A stretch of 64,000 nt of DNA from JANMDN01 sp031376285 (GTDB taxonomy: Bacteria > Actinomycetota > Thermoleophilia > Miltoncostaeales > Miltoncostaeaceae): positions 95,848-159,847 of the forward strand of contig JANMDN010000046.1 of NCBI GenBank assembly GCA_031376285.1. The letters are read 5' to 3'. Both the position numbers and the translations under genes were made by a program. Under the pieces are notes generated by a model that was given only the letters and a program-made list of their open reading frames with translations, did no database searches and had not been told where the DNA came from. Shown piece by piece: positions 1-8,620 of the stretch; position 1 is the stretch's first letter; each line of letters begins with the position of its first letter.

Positions 1-1645
1 GGAGGTTGCGGGTCGCCACGGGTGAGTCGTTTTGGACGCCGATCTGCCAAGCCAGCGGGCGGAGGATCTCCGCATCGGGCACATCGGCGGCGTTCGTCAC
101 GACGACATGCGGAACGCGGACGGTGACGTCCACGATATCGCCGCCAGCGTCGGTATGACGACGGACCCCGGGAGCCGCAGGCTGTCCGAAGTACTCGGGG
201 ATCGTGACGGTCGAACCAAGCGTTGCCCTCGCTGAGCTGAGCGACGCCGATGGTGGGAGGGCGACCCGGTAGGTGATACGCAGGACGGCGCCTGGCGCCA
301 GTCGATCGATCCGCCAGGCCACTGCGGGACGGTCTTCACTCCAGGAAGCCGTCACGTGGCAGGCCGCGTGGCACGCGGCACCCTGGATCGTTCGTGTGCC
401 CTCAACCGGCTCCACCGTGCCGAATCCGGAACTCACGTTTGAGGAAACCGCCACGTCGAAAGCGGGCGCGTCGCCCCGGTTCTGGACCGTGATGGTTGTC
501 GTGAAGGGGCCGTCGCCCGGCTCGACGTCGCAGTGGTCGACGTCCGTGTCGGCGGCACCGGGGTCGGACCCAGCCGCGCATGAGATGTGGGCGTTCATCG
601 AGAGGGCCGGCGCGACAACCGTTGTCGCGGCACGGGTCACCCAGTCGGGCTGGGCGACGCCCCGGTGATCGCGGCGAGAGATCACCGACGAAATCGCGAA
701 CGTCTGGCCTGCGGCGGTCGTCTCAAGATCAGTGAGCGAGGCCCGGAAGGTGAGCTCGATCTGCGCCGAGTGGTTGGGGCTGGCGGTGAGATCGGGAAGG
801 GTTGCGATGACTCGATCGATCGCGCCCGTCTCGACGACGACGCTCGCACTTGATCGCCCCCCATCGACGGCGACCTGTTGGCTACTGGGCACGACGCGCA
901 TCCCGGCCGGAAGGTCACTCGCGATCTGGGCGCCGCGAAGCGTCGTGCCAGCCGGGATGGAGAGCGCGACGCGAACGTCGACCACCTCACCGACCGCCGC
1001 ATGCCCTTCACCGTTTGTCACACCGACCGCGGAGGACTCGAGCGCAAGCGCCGGGGTTTGCACCGACGCGGCGTCGAAGACGGCCTCCGGGGTGATGCTC
1101 GTCGCGGCACCGTCGCTTTCAGAGGGAACCTCGAAGCGCTCGAGTCGTGCGACGTTTGTGAGGACTTCCCCGGGCGAGAAGTGTGTCGGAAGGACCACGC
1201 TGTAGGTCGCTCGCTCCCGGGCTGGCTCAGGTCCGTTGCGGGCCGCAAGCCTCGGAAAGGTGAAGCGGACGACGTTGTCGGAGCAGGTCAACCCCAAACC
1301 GGCAACGTCGTCGCAGCCGACGCCACTCGGAAGGGCGTCGGAGACCTCCAGGTTGGCCGCTCGGAGCGTCCCAGCGTTTGCGAGGTCGATCGCGTAGACA
1401 ATGGGATTTCCGCCGGTCGCCACGGCGATCCCGCGGCCGGACGGGCTCGTACCGTCGATCGTGACCACGCGTTTCTCGACGCTGACGTCGGCCTTGGCCG
1501 TCGAGGTGCCGCCCGTGTCGGTCACCGCCGACGCGACGGCGGCGAGTGCGGACCCCAGCCCGACCAGGGACGCCAGCATGACCCACGGAAGGCCGCGGCG
1601 ACGTGGCGTGTATCGGAGGTGATGAACTACGCGGTTTGGGAACAC
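1..1645 (-). CDS. DUF11-type repetitive cell-surface protein (C-terminus outside window)
   Basis: The minus strand is open from a GTG at 1645 to the window edge (about 548 residues seen). The start has a GGAAGG ribosome site 7 nt upstream. The first ~46 residues form a signal peptide: a basic stretch (RYTPRRRG), a hydrophobic core (WVMLASLVGLGSALAAVASA), then a mature start near VTDTGG. The rest is Ser/Thr/Val-rich beta-sheet repeats with phrases such as VYAIDLANAGTLRAANLEV, TNVARLERF and TTTITVQNRGDAPAFDVAV. These match the pattern of DUF11/CARDB-like Ig-fold repeats in secreted, wall-associated or adhesive proteins. No catalytic motif is seen. The C-terminal anchor (LPxTG or TM) would lie off the window. 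The family call rests on pattern recognition; exact repeat boundaries are not resolved. Confidence 0.8.
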   Translation of the reverse strand, partial: MFPNRVVHHLRYTPRRRGLPWVMLASLVGLGSALAAVASAVTDTGGTSTAKADVSVEKRVVTIDGTSPSGRGIAVATGGNPIVYAIDLANAGTLRAANLEVSDALPSGVGCDDVAGLGLTCSDNVVRFTFPRLAARNGPEPARERATYSVVLPTHFSPGEVLTNVARLERFEVPSESDGAATSITPEAVFDAASVQTPALALESSAVGVTNGEGHAAVGEVVDVRVALSIPAGTTLRGAQIASDLPAGMRVVPSSQQVAVDGGRSSASVVVETGAIDRVIATLPDLTASPNHSAQIELTFRASLTDLETTAAGQTFAISSVISRRDHRGVAQPDWVTRAATTVVAPALSMNAHISCAAGSDPGAADTDVDHCDVEPGDGPFTTTITVQNRGDAPAFDVAVSSNVSSGFGTVEPVEGTRTIQGAACHAACHVTASWSEDRPAVAWRIDRLAPGAVLRITYRVALPPSASLSSARATLGSTVTIPEYFGQPAAPGVRRHTDAGGDIVDVTVRVPHVVVTNAADVPDAEILRPLAWQIGVQNDSPVATRNL

Positions 1646-1816
1646 GCGAAAACCTTCCAGACCGGCGACCCGTCTCGCGACGAGTTGACGCAAGTCCTGC
1701 ACGGCGGTCGACCTGCGGACCGGCGCCACCTTAGACCCCTCTTATTGAAACCCCGAACGACCCCTTATCGGTCTGTCCCGCTGGAACCGGACAGGCAACC
1801 CGAAGCTCCAAATTCG

Positions 1817-3463
1817 CTATTTCCGAGGGGTGGCCTCGTCGTTTGTTCGAGCCGACTTCGGAATACCGATGGTTGGGACGCGGCGGCCGAGGAGGCGCAT
1901 CGCCTTGAGACCGAGGGAAAGCTTCTCCCGATCGTCGCTTCGCCCGACGTCAAGCCCGCCGATCTCGGCAATCCGATCGAGTCGGTAGCGGATCGTGTGC
2001 CGGTGAGTGAAGAGCGTCGAGGCCGTCGCGGCGAGGTTGCCGTCGAGCTCCAGGTACGTCGCAAGCGTCGAGACCAGATCGGTGTTGTACTGGTCGTCGT
2101 AGCGCACGAGCGGGGCGATCGTCTGGTCATAGAAGCCCGAGAGATCCTCCGGGCGCTCGGCCATGATTTGGAAGAGGAGCTTGTAGGTGCCCGTCTCCTC
2201 GAACGTCGTCACCTGGTTGGTACGCCCGAGGCGCACGGCAATCGCCAGGGCAAGGGACGCCTCGTCGAGCGCCAGGCCGAGCCGCTCGGGCTCCGGCGTT
2301 GAGCGCGACACCGCCAACGTGAACTCAAGCCCTGGAATCGATGGGCGAGCGAGGTTGAGCAAGCGATCCGCGAACGCGACAACCTGCTGCTCGGGGCTGA
2401 GATCGTCGGTCGGAGCGGGCGCGCTCGAGAGCGGGAGAAATCCCATGATCTGACCACCGTGCCAGTCGATGAGCGAGCGTGGCCAGTCCCGGTCGAGCGC
2501 TCCGCGAATCTGTTGGAGAAGCCGACGCCGAATCCGCTCCTCGCGGATTTCGCGCCCATGATTGTGTGGATCGCCAAGGCGGCCGGCAATGGCGATCGCC
2601 CCGTCGGCGAGGTCGGAACCAAGCAGGCGACCTCGACGCACGACCGACTCGCGCCCCGCAGCCTCCCCAGCGAGGAGTTCGTCGATCAGCTCACCGCGCA
2701 GGCGAGCCTCGGTTTCGATTCGCACACTTTCTCGGACCCGTTCGACGAGCACCGCCTCTGACACCTCGGCCAGCACCGCACGATCGGCCGCGGCGAGCGG
2801 CCCGTCGATCCACGCGACGATCGCCCCGGCCGGGCCGCGGAGGTCCGAGACCCGTCGCCGGTGGCCTCCGATGGCCTCATCTTCGAGAAACGGCCCCAGC
2901 GGATGAGTTGGGCCGTGGCCACGCGCACGGTCGACCGCGCCACGGAGCAGCGCGACGCCAGCTTCCTCAAGGCCCGAGTATCCGAGGAGATCGAGGTACT
3001 CGTCGAGGATCGCGACCGGGCCACCGAGGAGCCCTTGGGCCACCACGGCGACGGCCTCCATGTTGGCGCCCGCAAGGAGTGGCTCGCGCAGGGCGGTGCG
3101 AGCGGCACTCGCGTGGGCCGCGACCCCACTCGATGCGATGGCCGCGTGCACGGCTTCGAGAACCATCGCCCAGGAGGCCTGTGGAGGGATCACGATCGCC
3201 GGAACGCCGCCGTCACCCTTGGGGCGGCGGCGCGAAATCGTCGCCGCGCACCCTCTCGGCGCCGCGATGGGGGTTCCGGCCATCACGACGAGGCTCCCTG
3301 GAGCCGCCCCAGCGTCGGGCTCGCCGATCGTGACCGAGCGAACGGGTCGACCGAGGTCGGCGCCCGGCGGGAAGACCTGAGCGCCAGCGAGGACGTCCAA
3401 CTCGAGGAGGTCCCCCAGCGTGCAGGCGGCGGGTGTTGATTGCGTGGCTGCGCCGGTACTCAT
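1817..3463 (-). CDS. PucR-family transcriptional regulator
   Basis: 548 residues from ATG 3463, which has GGGAGG 9 nt upstream; a TTG 11 codons earlier has no comparable site. The N-terminus (TLGDLLELDVLAGAQV, then GSLVVMAG) resembles the PucR ligand-binding domain. The middle is a GGDEF-like/GAF-like region. The C-terminus ends in the PucR helix-turn-helix: LVSTLATYLELDGNLAATAS followed by LFTHRHTIRYRLDRIAEIGG. Members of this family often regulate purine, amino-acid or nitrogen metabolism. The gene lies just downstream of type III glutamine synthetase on the same strand (77 bp gap), so a nitrogen-related role is plausible but inferred. Length is typical (about 500-560). Confidence 0.85.
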   Translation of the reverse strand: MSTGAATQSTPAACTLGDLLELDVLAGAQVFPPGADLGRPVRSVTIGEPDAGAAPGSLVVMAGTPIAAPRGCAATISRRRPKGDGGVPAIVIPPQASWAMVLEAVHAAIASSGVAAHASAARTALREPLLAGANMEAVAVVAQGLLGGPVAILDEYLDLLGYSGLEEAGVALLRGAVDRARGHGPTHPLGPFLEDEAIGGHRRRVSDLRGPAGAIVAWIDGPLAAADRAVLAEVSEAVLVERVRESVRIETEARLRGELIDELLAGEAAGRESVVRRGRLLGSDLADGAIAIAGRLGDPHNHGREIREERIRRRLLQQIRGALDRDWPRSLIDWHGGQIMGFLPLSSAPAPTDDLSPEQQVVAFADRLLNLARPSIPGLEFTLAVSRSTPEPERLGLALDEASLALAIAVRLGRTNQVTTFEETGTYKLLFQIMAERPEDLSGFYDQTIAPLVRYDDQYNTDLVSTLATYLELDGNLAATASTLFTHRHTIRYRLDRIAEIGGLDVGRSDDREKLSLGLKAMRLLGRRVPTIGIPKSARTNDEATPRK

Positions 3464-3540
3464 CGGCGCCCGCCTCCCGCTCCCGGGGCCGGCCAAGCTG
3501 GTCGGTGCCCGGTAGCGGTTGGCGTCATCGTGTCGCCCGC

Positions 3541-5679
3541 CTACCTGATGAAGAGCATCTCTGAGTAGCGCGGGAGCGGCCAGAGGTCGTCGGCGATCAT
3601 GCGCTCGAGCCGGTCGGCAACCGCTCGGCAGGCATCCATCGCTGGCAGGACCTTGTCGCGCATGTGCTCCGCCTCCGCGTCAATCTCGTGAGGGTGATCG
3701 GCGTTCACCGCTTCGAGCGCCTGAATGGTCGACACAAGGTCGTTCACGATCGGACGCATCTCCTCGTCGAGCGCTTCGACGCCGGAGTCGTCGATCAGCT
3801 CGAGCTGACGCAAGGCAGCGGGGAGGATCATCGTTCGGGCGATCGTGGCCGCCATCTCGGCCTCGATGTTGACCTTGGTCACGTACTGCTCAAGGAACAC
3901 GTCTTGGCGGGAGTGCAGCTCACGCTCTGAGAGGACACCGTAGTGCCCGAACGCGCGTATGCTGTCGGCGCCCGTGATGTAGGGCAGCGCGTCCGGCGTC
4001 GTGCGGAGGTTCAACAGGCCGCGCTTGGCCGCCTCCTTGTGCCACGCGTCCGAATAGTTGTCGCCCCCGAAGACCACCTGGCGGTTCTCGGAGTAGCTGG
4101 CCTTGATCACCGCTTTGAGCGCCTCTTCGAGGGAGGTCTTGCCCGTCATGCCGGCCTCGAGCGCGTCGCAGAGCTCGTCGATGGCCTCGGCGACGATGGC
4201 GTTCAACACCGTGTTCGGGAAGGCAGTCGACATGCTCGAGCCAAGCGCCCGGAACTCGAACTTGTTGCCGGTGAAGGCAAACGGGCTCGTGCGGTTACGG
4301 TCGCCTGAGTCGAGCGGGAGGGGCGGGAGGACGGGTGTGCCGAGGCCGAGGAACGACTTCGGCGTGCTCTTGCCGGCCTTGCCCGTGGCGATCCGGTCAA
4401 ACACCTTCTCGAGTTCTGCGCCGAGGAAGATCGAGATGATCGCCGGCGGCGCCTCGTTTGCGCCGAGTCGGTGATCCTGGCCAGCGGTCGCGATGGACGC
4501 CCGCAGGAGACCCTGGTGCCGGTTCACGGCCTGGATCACGGCGGCGCAGAAGAAGATGAACTCGGCGTTCTCGTGCGGGTTCGACCCCGGGTTCAACAGG
4601 TTGCGGCCGGTGTCGGTCGCCATCGACCAGTTGTTGTGCTTGCCAGAGCCGTTGACGCGGGCGAAGGGCTTTTCGTGCAGGAGGCAGACGAGGCCGTACC
4701 GACGGGCCACCTGCTGCATGACCATCATCGTCAGCTGCTGGTGGTCCGAGCCGACGTTGGTGTTCTCGTAGATCGGCGCGAGCTCGTACTGCCCGGGAGC
4801 CACCTCATTGTGGCGCGTCTTGATCGGAACCCCAAGGCGGAGGAGCTCACGCTCGGTCTCCATCATGTAGGCGAGCACGCGATCAGGAATGGTCCCGAAG
4901 TAGTGGTCGTCGAGCTCGTGGCCCTTGGGCGGTTTCGCCCCGTAGAGCGTGCGTCCGGTCGTGACGAGGTCGGGCCGGGCGTAGAAGTAGTGCTCGTCGA
5001 TCAGGAAGTACTCCTGCTCGGGGCCGATCGTGGTGAAGACGCGCTGAACCTCGTCATCGCCGAAGATCGTGAGCGCCCGGCAGGCCGCTTTCGAGAGCGC
5101 GTCCATCGAGCGCAAAAGCGGAATCTTGGCGTCGAGCGCCTCTCCCGTCCAGGAGGCGAACGCGGTCGGGATGCAGAGCACCACACCGTTCGGGTTCTCG
5201 AGGATGAAGGCGGGGCTCGTCGGATCCCAGGCGGTGTAGCCACGGGCCTCGAAGGTCGCGCGGATACCGCCCGTTGGGAAGCTCGATGCGTCCGGCTCGC
5301 CCTGAATGAGCTCCTTCCCGGAGAACTCCGCAAGCGCCGTGCCATCCCCACTCGGGGAGAGGAACGCGTCGTGCTTTTCGGCGGTGATGCCGGTGAGCGG
5401 CTGGAACCAGTGGGTGTAGTGGGTGGCGCCGCGCTCGATCGCCCATTCCTTCATCGCCGCCGCGACGGCGTCGGCGAGTGTCGAGTCGAGCGTCTCGCCC
5501 TGCTCGATCGTCCGCTGCAGGCGGCGGAAGACGTCTTTGGGAAGGCGCTGGCGCTGTTGGATCGGGCCGAACACATTCTCGCCGAAAAGGTTCGTGCCCC
5601 CGGACGTCTCGGCGTCGATCTGGGCGCCGTTGACGCTCCATTGGGCGGCGATCACGTTGGCAAGGCGGGTCTTTGACAT
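3541..5679 (-). CDS. glnN: Type III glutamine synthetase
   Basis: 712 residues, the usual size of the GSIII family (about 700-730) and far longer than GSI/II. Catalyses ATP-dependent condensation of glutamate and ammonia in the cytoplasm. The N-terminal GSIII region is clear (LFGENVFG, KEWAIERGATHYTHWFQPLT, EKHDAF). Catalytic-core motifs follow: TIGPEQEYFLID, NEVAPGQYELAPIYENTN, HEKPFARVNGSGKHNNWS, and RTSPFAFTGNKFEFRALGSS. The start ATG 5679 has AGAGGAG about 9 nt upstream; a TTG at 5700 is the alternative. It is the only gene in the window with a central nitrogen-assimilation role. The PucR-type regulator downstream may be linked. The 93 bp to the divergent MscS gene holds its promoter. Confidence 0.96.
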   Translation of the reverse strand: MSKTRLANVIAAQWSVNGAQIDAETSGGTNLFGENVFGPIQQRQRLPKDVFRRLQRTIEQGETLDSTLADAVAAAMKEWAIERGATHYTHWFQPLTGITAEKHDAFLSPSGDGTALAEFSGKELIQGEPDASSFPTGGIRATFEARGYTAWDPTSPAFILENPNGVVLCIPTAFASWTGEALDAKIPLLRSMDALSKAACRALTIFGDDEVQRVFTTIGPEQEYFLIDEHYFYARPDLVTTGRTLYGAKPPKGHELDDHYFGTIPDRVLAYMMETERELLRLGVPIKTRHNEVAPGQYELAPIYENTNVGSDHQQLTMMVMQQVARRYGLVCLLHEKPFARVNGSGKHNNWSMATDTGRNLLNPGSNPHENAEFIFFCAAVIQAVNRHQGLLRASIATAGQDHRLGANEAPPAIISIFLGAELEKVFDRIATGKAGKSTPKSFLGLGTPVLPPLPLDSGDRNRTSPFAFTGNKFEFRALGSSMSTAFPNTVLNAIVAEAIDELCDALEAGMTGKTSLEEALKAVIKASYSENRQVVFGGDNYSDAWHKEAAKRGLLNLRTTPDALPYITGADSIRAFGHYGVLSERELHSRQDVFLEQYVTKVNIEAEMAATIARTMILPAALRQLELIDDSGVEALDEEMRPIVNDLVSTIQALEAVNADHPHEIDAEAEHMRDKVLPAMDACRAVADRLERMIADDLWPLPRYSEMLFIR

Positions 5680-5772
5680 CGGTCGATTGCTCCTCTGCAA
5701 GCGGTGTCTGGCCGGCGCCAGATGATCAGGGCCGGTAGCGTCCAGAGAGCGTCCCCCTAAGGACCTCCGGGC

Positions 5773-6717
5773 GTGTGTCGTCGTGAGGGTTTATACCCAG
5801 GGACGGACGCGGAGATCGTACTCCATGTGTCCAACTGGTCGCCGCGGTCCATGTCCATTCGTCTAAGTGAGCCCAGCCTGAGCCCACGCACCGAGCCACT
5901 GGCGATCTTCGATCTCTCCGAGTGGCAGACGCGCCTCGTCGGCTCCGGAATCGCGGTCGGGGCGTGCATCATGGCGTTGGCGCTCCTCTCGTGGCTGATG
6001 CCCCGCCTGATGGGACGGATCTCGCGGGCCGGTCAGGGTCCAAGGTCTCGCCAGCGTCAGACGGCGGCGTCGCTCCTTGCGAGCAGCTTGCGCTACGTCG
6101 TGGTCCTTGCCGCGCTCATCGCCATTTTCATCCTGCTCGCCGGGGGTGGCGCCCTCGGAGCGGTGAGCGGCGCGGCGCTCGTCCTGGTGCTTGTCAGCTT
6201 TGCCTCCCAGCGACTCCTCGGGGATGTGATCGCTGGCTTCTTCGTGCTCTTCGAGGATCAGTACGCCGTCGGCGATGTTGTGCGCCTCGAGCCGTCGGGC
6301 GTCAGTGGGGTGGTCGCTGAACTGGGACTTCGTACCACGGTGATACGCGCTCCGAATGGCGACCTGTGCCATGTGCCCAACGGGCAGATCACCGCGGTCC
6401 GTCGGGCTCCAACCGGTGGCCGGACGCTCCGCGTGCTCGCTCTTACCCGGGACCCGGACGAACTCGAAGCCCTTGTCCCGGCGCTCGCGCCAGCGGTGCC
6501 CGGGGCAATGCTCACAACCCTGGGCCGCTGGGATCTCGGTGGTCGCGTGTGGGCGGTCGCCATCCAGGCGGATGTGCTCCCGAACCTCGACGGGCCCACC
6601 GAGGAGAACCTCATCGCGGCCTTGAAAGCGCGGGCCGGCGAGATCCTCCTCGCCGACCCAAGCGTCACCGGCGATGGGCCGGCCGACCGGCCGAGCGCGG
6701 GCGGCGTGGCGGAGTGA
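5773..6717 (+). CDS. MscS-family small-conductance mechanosensitive channel
   Basis: 314 residues from GTG 5773 (AAGGA 9 nt upstream); ATG 5851 is the alternative start. One membrane helix lies around residues 55-75 and two more around 100-150. The pore-lining helix and beta-domain entry are recognisable: SGAALVLVLVSFASQRLLGD, then GFFVLFEDQYAVGDVVRLE, matching the MscS TM3/beta pattern. The cytoplasmic part (TVIRAPNGDLCHVPNGQI) is also typical. Releases solutes on hypo-osmotic shock from the inner membrane. It is divergent from glnN and overlaps the following methyltransferase by GTGA, so the two are co-translated. Confidence 0.9.
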   Translation: MCRREGLYPGTDAEIVLHVSNWSPRSMSIRLSEPSLSPRTEPLAIFDLSEWQTRLVGSGIAVGACIMALALLSWLMPRLMGRISRAGQGPRSRQRQTAASLLASSLRYVVVLAALIAIFILLAGGGALGAVSGAALVLVLVSFASQRLLGDVIAGFFVLFEDQYAVGDVVRLEPSGVSGVVAELGLRTTVIRAPNGDLCHVPNGQITAVRRAPTGGRTLRVLALTRDPDELEALVPALAPAVPGAMLTTLGRWDLGGRVWAVAIQADVLPNLDGPTEENLIAALKARAGEILLADPSVTGDGPADRPSAGGVAE

Positions 6718-7940
6718 CCGCGGAGGGGCCGTCGATTGAGCTTCGGGCGATCGGGCGGCGCTTTCGAATCGGTGGGACCACCGCCGACGTCGACCTCTTT
6801 CGGGCGATCGAGCGGCACGGTGGTGTGTACGAACGACGCGTCACCGAGCTCTATCGACGGCTACTAACCGCAGACGGGGTCGCGATTGACGTGGGCGCGC
6901 ATGTGGGCCTGCTCGCGATCCCGATGGCGAGCCTCGTGCCGGGCGGCCACGTCTACGCCTTCGAGCCGGTTCCGGAGAGCGTGGCGCAGCTTGGCGCCAA
7001 CGTTGCCGCAAACGCGGTCTCAAACATCACCGTTAGGGCGGGCGGCATGAGCGACGCAAGCGGCGAGATGTTCGTCGAGCGGATTGGTTGGAACGCGTCG
7101 GGGAGCTTCCTCGCCGATGACCAGTCCACCGACGGCCGCCGCGTGTCGGTGCGATCTCTCGATGACCTCGCGCGCGAAGAAGGCTTCGTTCGACTCGACC
7201 TCGTGAAGATCGACGTGGAGGGATCGGAGCTGCGTGTGCTTGCCGGTGGCCGCGCAACCCTTGAACGGCTTCGCCCGGCCCTGATCGTCGAGTGCAACCC
7301 ACTCGCCCTGGCCGAGCACGACGATGCGACCGCCGAGACGCTCTTCGTTGAACTCGCGCACCTCCGGTCGAGGGTCTACTGGGTCGGGCGAGGCGGATCG
7401 CTCAGACGCTTGCGAGATATGAACAGCCTGCGAAGCCAGCTTCGACGGCTCGGCATTGGAGACCTCCTCGCCTACGACCGGCGACCCCGCCGGGTGACGT
7501 GGGCGGCGGTTGTTGGGGCGTTGCTTGAGGTTGTGGACCAGGTCCGCCGGCCATCGACCGAGTTTGTGATCGCACCGGGTGCCGCGGTGGGCGTCGACGC
7601 GCCCCTCCCTGAACTCACCGCGTCGACTGAGATCACCTTGGACGTGAAGGTCGAGAACCTCGGACCGAGTCACTTGTCGAGCGACCATCCGCGTCACCCG
7701 GTCAACCTGTCCTACCGCTGGTTCGAGGGCGGCCGACTCCTGATCGAAGGGCCACGGACGCCGCTTCCGATGTCCCTTCCTGTCGGCCGATCGGCCCAGA
7801 TGGATCTCGACGTTACCGCGCCCAGAACACCCGGCCGCTATGAGCTTCAGGTGAGTCTCGTCCAGGATGGCTACGGCTGGCTGGGCGAGCTTAATGCCCG
7901 TGCAAGCAGGCATTTTCTGGTCTCGGTTGGCGGGCCGTAG
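6714..7940 (+). CDS. FkbM-family SAM-dependent methyltransferase with C-terminal beta-sandwich domain
   Basis: 408 residues. The GTG start at 6714 overlaps the MscS stop (GTGA). Residues ~35-230 form the FkbM methyltransferase domain: SAM motif VAIDVGAHVGLLAIPM, the acidic motif VYAFEPVPE, and LVKIDVEGSELRVLAGG. FkbM enzymes O-methylate sugars or polyketides. After an Arg-rich linker, residues ~300-408 form a separate beta-rich domain (ITLDVKVENLGPSHLSSDHP, LSYRWFEGGRLLIEG, PGRYELQVSLVQDG). This looks like the Ig-like modules attached to some polysaccharide-modifying enzymes and probably binds glycan. It is outside the main glycan cluster but likely acts on the same surface polymers (inference). 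Confidence 0.85.
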   Translation: MTAEGPSIELRAIGRRFRIGGTTADVDLFRAIERHGGVYERRVTELYRRLLTADGVAIDVGAHVGLLAIPMASLVPGGHVYAFEPVPESVAQLGANVAANAVSNITVRAGGMSDASGEMFVERIGWNASGSFLADDQSTDGRRVSVRSLDDLAREEGFVRLDLVKIDVEGSELRVLAGGRATLERLRPALIVECNPLALAEHDDATAETLFVELAHLRSRVYWVGRGGSLRRLRDMNSLRSQLRRLGIGDLLAYDRRPRRVTWAAVVGALLEVVDQVRRPSTEFVIAPGAAVGVDAPLPELTASTEITLDVKVENLGPSHLSSDHPRHPVNLSYRWFEGGRLLIEGPRTPLPMSLPVGRSAQMDLDVTAPRTPGRYELQVSLVQDGYGWLGELNARASRHFLVSVGGP

Positions 7941-7957
7941 CGATTCCGTGACGAGTT

Positions 7958-7984
7958 CATGCTTGCAGCATGCTAATGTCATGC
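7958..7984 (+). promoter_or_regulatory. vapBC promoter/operator with leaderless start
   Basis: Three alternating half-sites are seen: CATGC (7958-7962), GCATG (7968-7972) and CATGC (7980-7984). Each neighbouring pair forms an inverted repeat. A -10-like TAATGT (7974-7979) sits inside the last pair and ends 6 nt before the vapB ATG at 7986, where no Shine-Dalgarno is present. Transcription would therefore begin at or next to the start codon. Antitoxin/toxin complexes of this class are known to autorepress at such palindromes; the specific site is inferred. Confidence 0.6.
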
Positions 7985-7985
7985 C

Positions 7986-8240
7986 ATGGCAGCGATTCAG
8001 GTAAAAAACGTCCCGCTGGATCTCCACGAGGCGATTCGCAGGCGCGCGACCGAGTACGGCATGACGATCGGCGGGTACCTTCTCATGCTCGCCCGCAGGG
8101 ACATCGAACGCCCGACTCGTGCTGAGTGGTTCCGGGAGCTTCGACAGGATGCTCCGGTTCACGGCGTAGATGTCGCGGGAGCCCTGCGCGCTGCGCGTGA
8201 GGAGCGCGAGCAGCACCTCACCGATGTCCTGGGTCGTTGA
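7986..8240 (+). CDS. vapB: FitA/VapB-type ribbon-helix-helix antitoxin
   Basis: 84 residues. The N-terminus AAIQVKNVPLDLHEAIRRRA gives the beta-strand plus helix of a ribbon-helix-helix DNA-binding domain typical of FitA/VapB antitoxins. The C-terminal half (EWFRELRQDAPVHGVDVAGA) is the toxin-binding tail. Binds and neutralises the downstream PIN toxin and probably represses its own promoter, where palindromic half-sites overlap the -10. Its 3' end overlaps the toxin start by 17 nt, a standard toxin-antitoxin arrangement. Confidence 0.88.
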   Translation: MAAIQVKNVPLDLHEAIRRRATEYGMTIGGYLLMLARRDIERPTRAEWFRELRQDAPVHGVDVAGALRAAREEREQHLTDVLGR

Positions 8241-8613
8241 CGCCTCGGCGCTCGTCGAAGTGCTGCTTCGCACCGAGACGGGACAGTCCGTCGCCGAGCT
8301 GATCGACGAGGATGAGATGCACGCTCCAGACATCGTCAACGCGGAAGTGCTGTCGACGCTGCGAAGACTGGTGCGCATCGGGACATTGGAGCCAGCACGG
8401 GCCGAAACCGCGGTGGAACGGCTTTCTCGCGCTCCGGTCGAGCGCGCGTCGACTGACAGCCTGATTGCCGACGTTTGGTCACTGCGCGATCAGCTGACCC
8501 CGTACGACGCCTGTTACGTCGCGCTCGCGCGCTCCCTTGGTTGCGCCATCGTCACCTGCGACCACCGCATGAGTCGCGCACCCGGCCTCGGGGTACCGAT
8601 CGTCGCGTTGTAG
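8224..8613 (+). CDS. vapC: VapC-type PIN-domain ribonuclease toxin
   Basis: 129 residues from ATG 8224, inside the vapB 3' end. PIN-domain acidic residues are all visible: WVVDASALVEVLL (Asp), PDIVNAEVLSTLRRL (Glu), TPYDACYVALARSLGCAIVT (Asp) and CDHRM (Asp). The protein is therefore probably catalytically intact. Such toxins cleave tRNA or rRNA in a metal-dependent way. Downstream it is convergent with the phosphofructokinase gene with only 7 nt between. A second, truncated vapC relic occurs at 11118-11315. Confidence 0.92.
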   Translation: MSWVVDASALVEVLLRTETGQSVAELIDEDEMHAPDIVNAEVLSTLRRLVRIGTLEPARAETAVERLSRAPVERASTDSLIADVWSLRDQLTPYDACYVALARSLGCAIVTCDHRMSRAPGLGVPIVAL

Positions 8614-8620
8614 CTCAGGA

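Noticed and set aside
1773..1794. 6 bp inverted repeat CTGTCC/GGACAG
   Set aside because: Short arms and a 10 nt spacer; could arise by chance and has no clear regulatory position.
878..2302. Plus-strand open frame of 474 codons
   Set aside because: It lies antisense to the DUF11 and PucR genes, has an Arg/Gly-rich composition and no recognisable motif; the minus-strand frames show clear domains.
4471..5676. Plus-strand open frame of 401 codons
   Set aside because: Complete antisense of glnN; the sense strand has all GSIII motifs.
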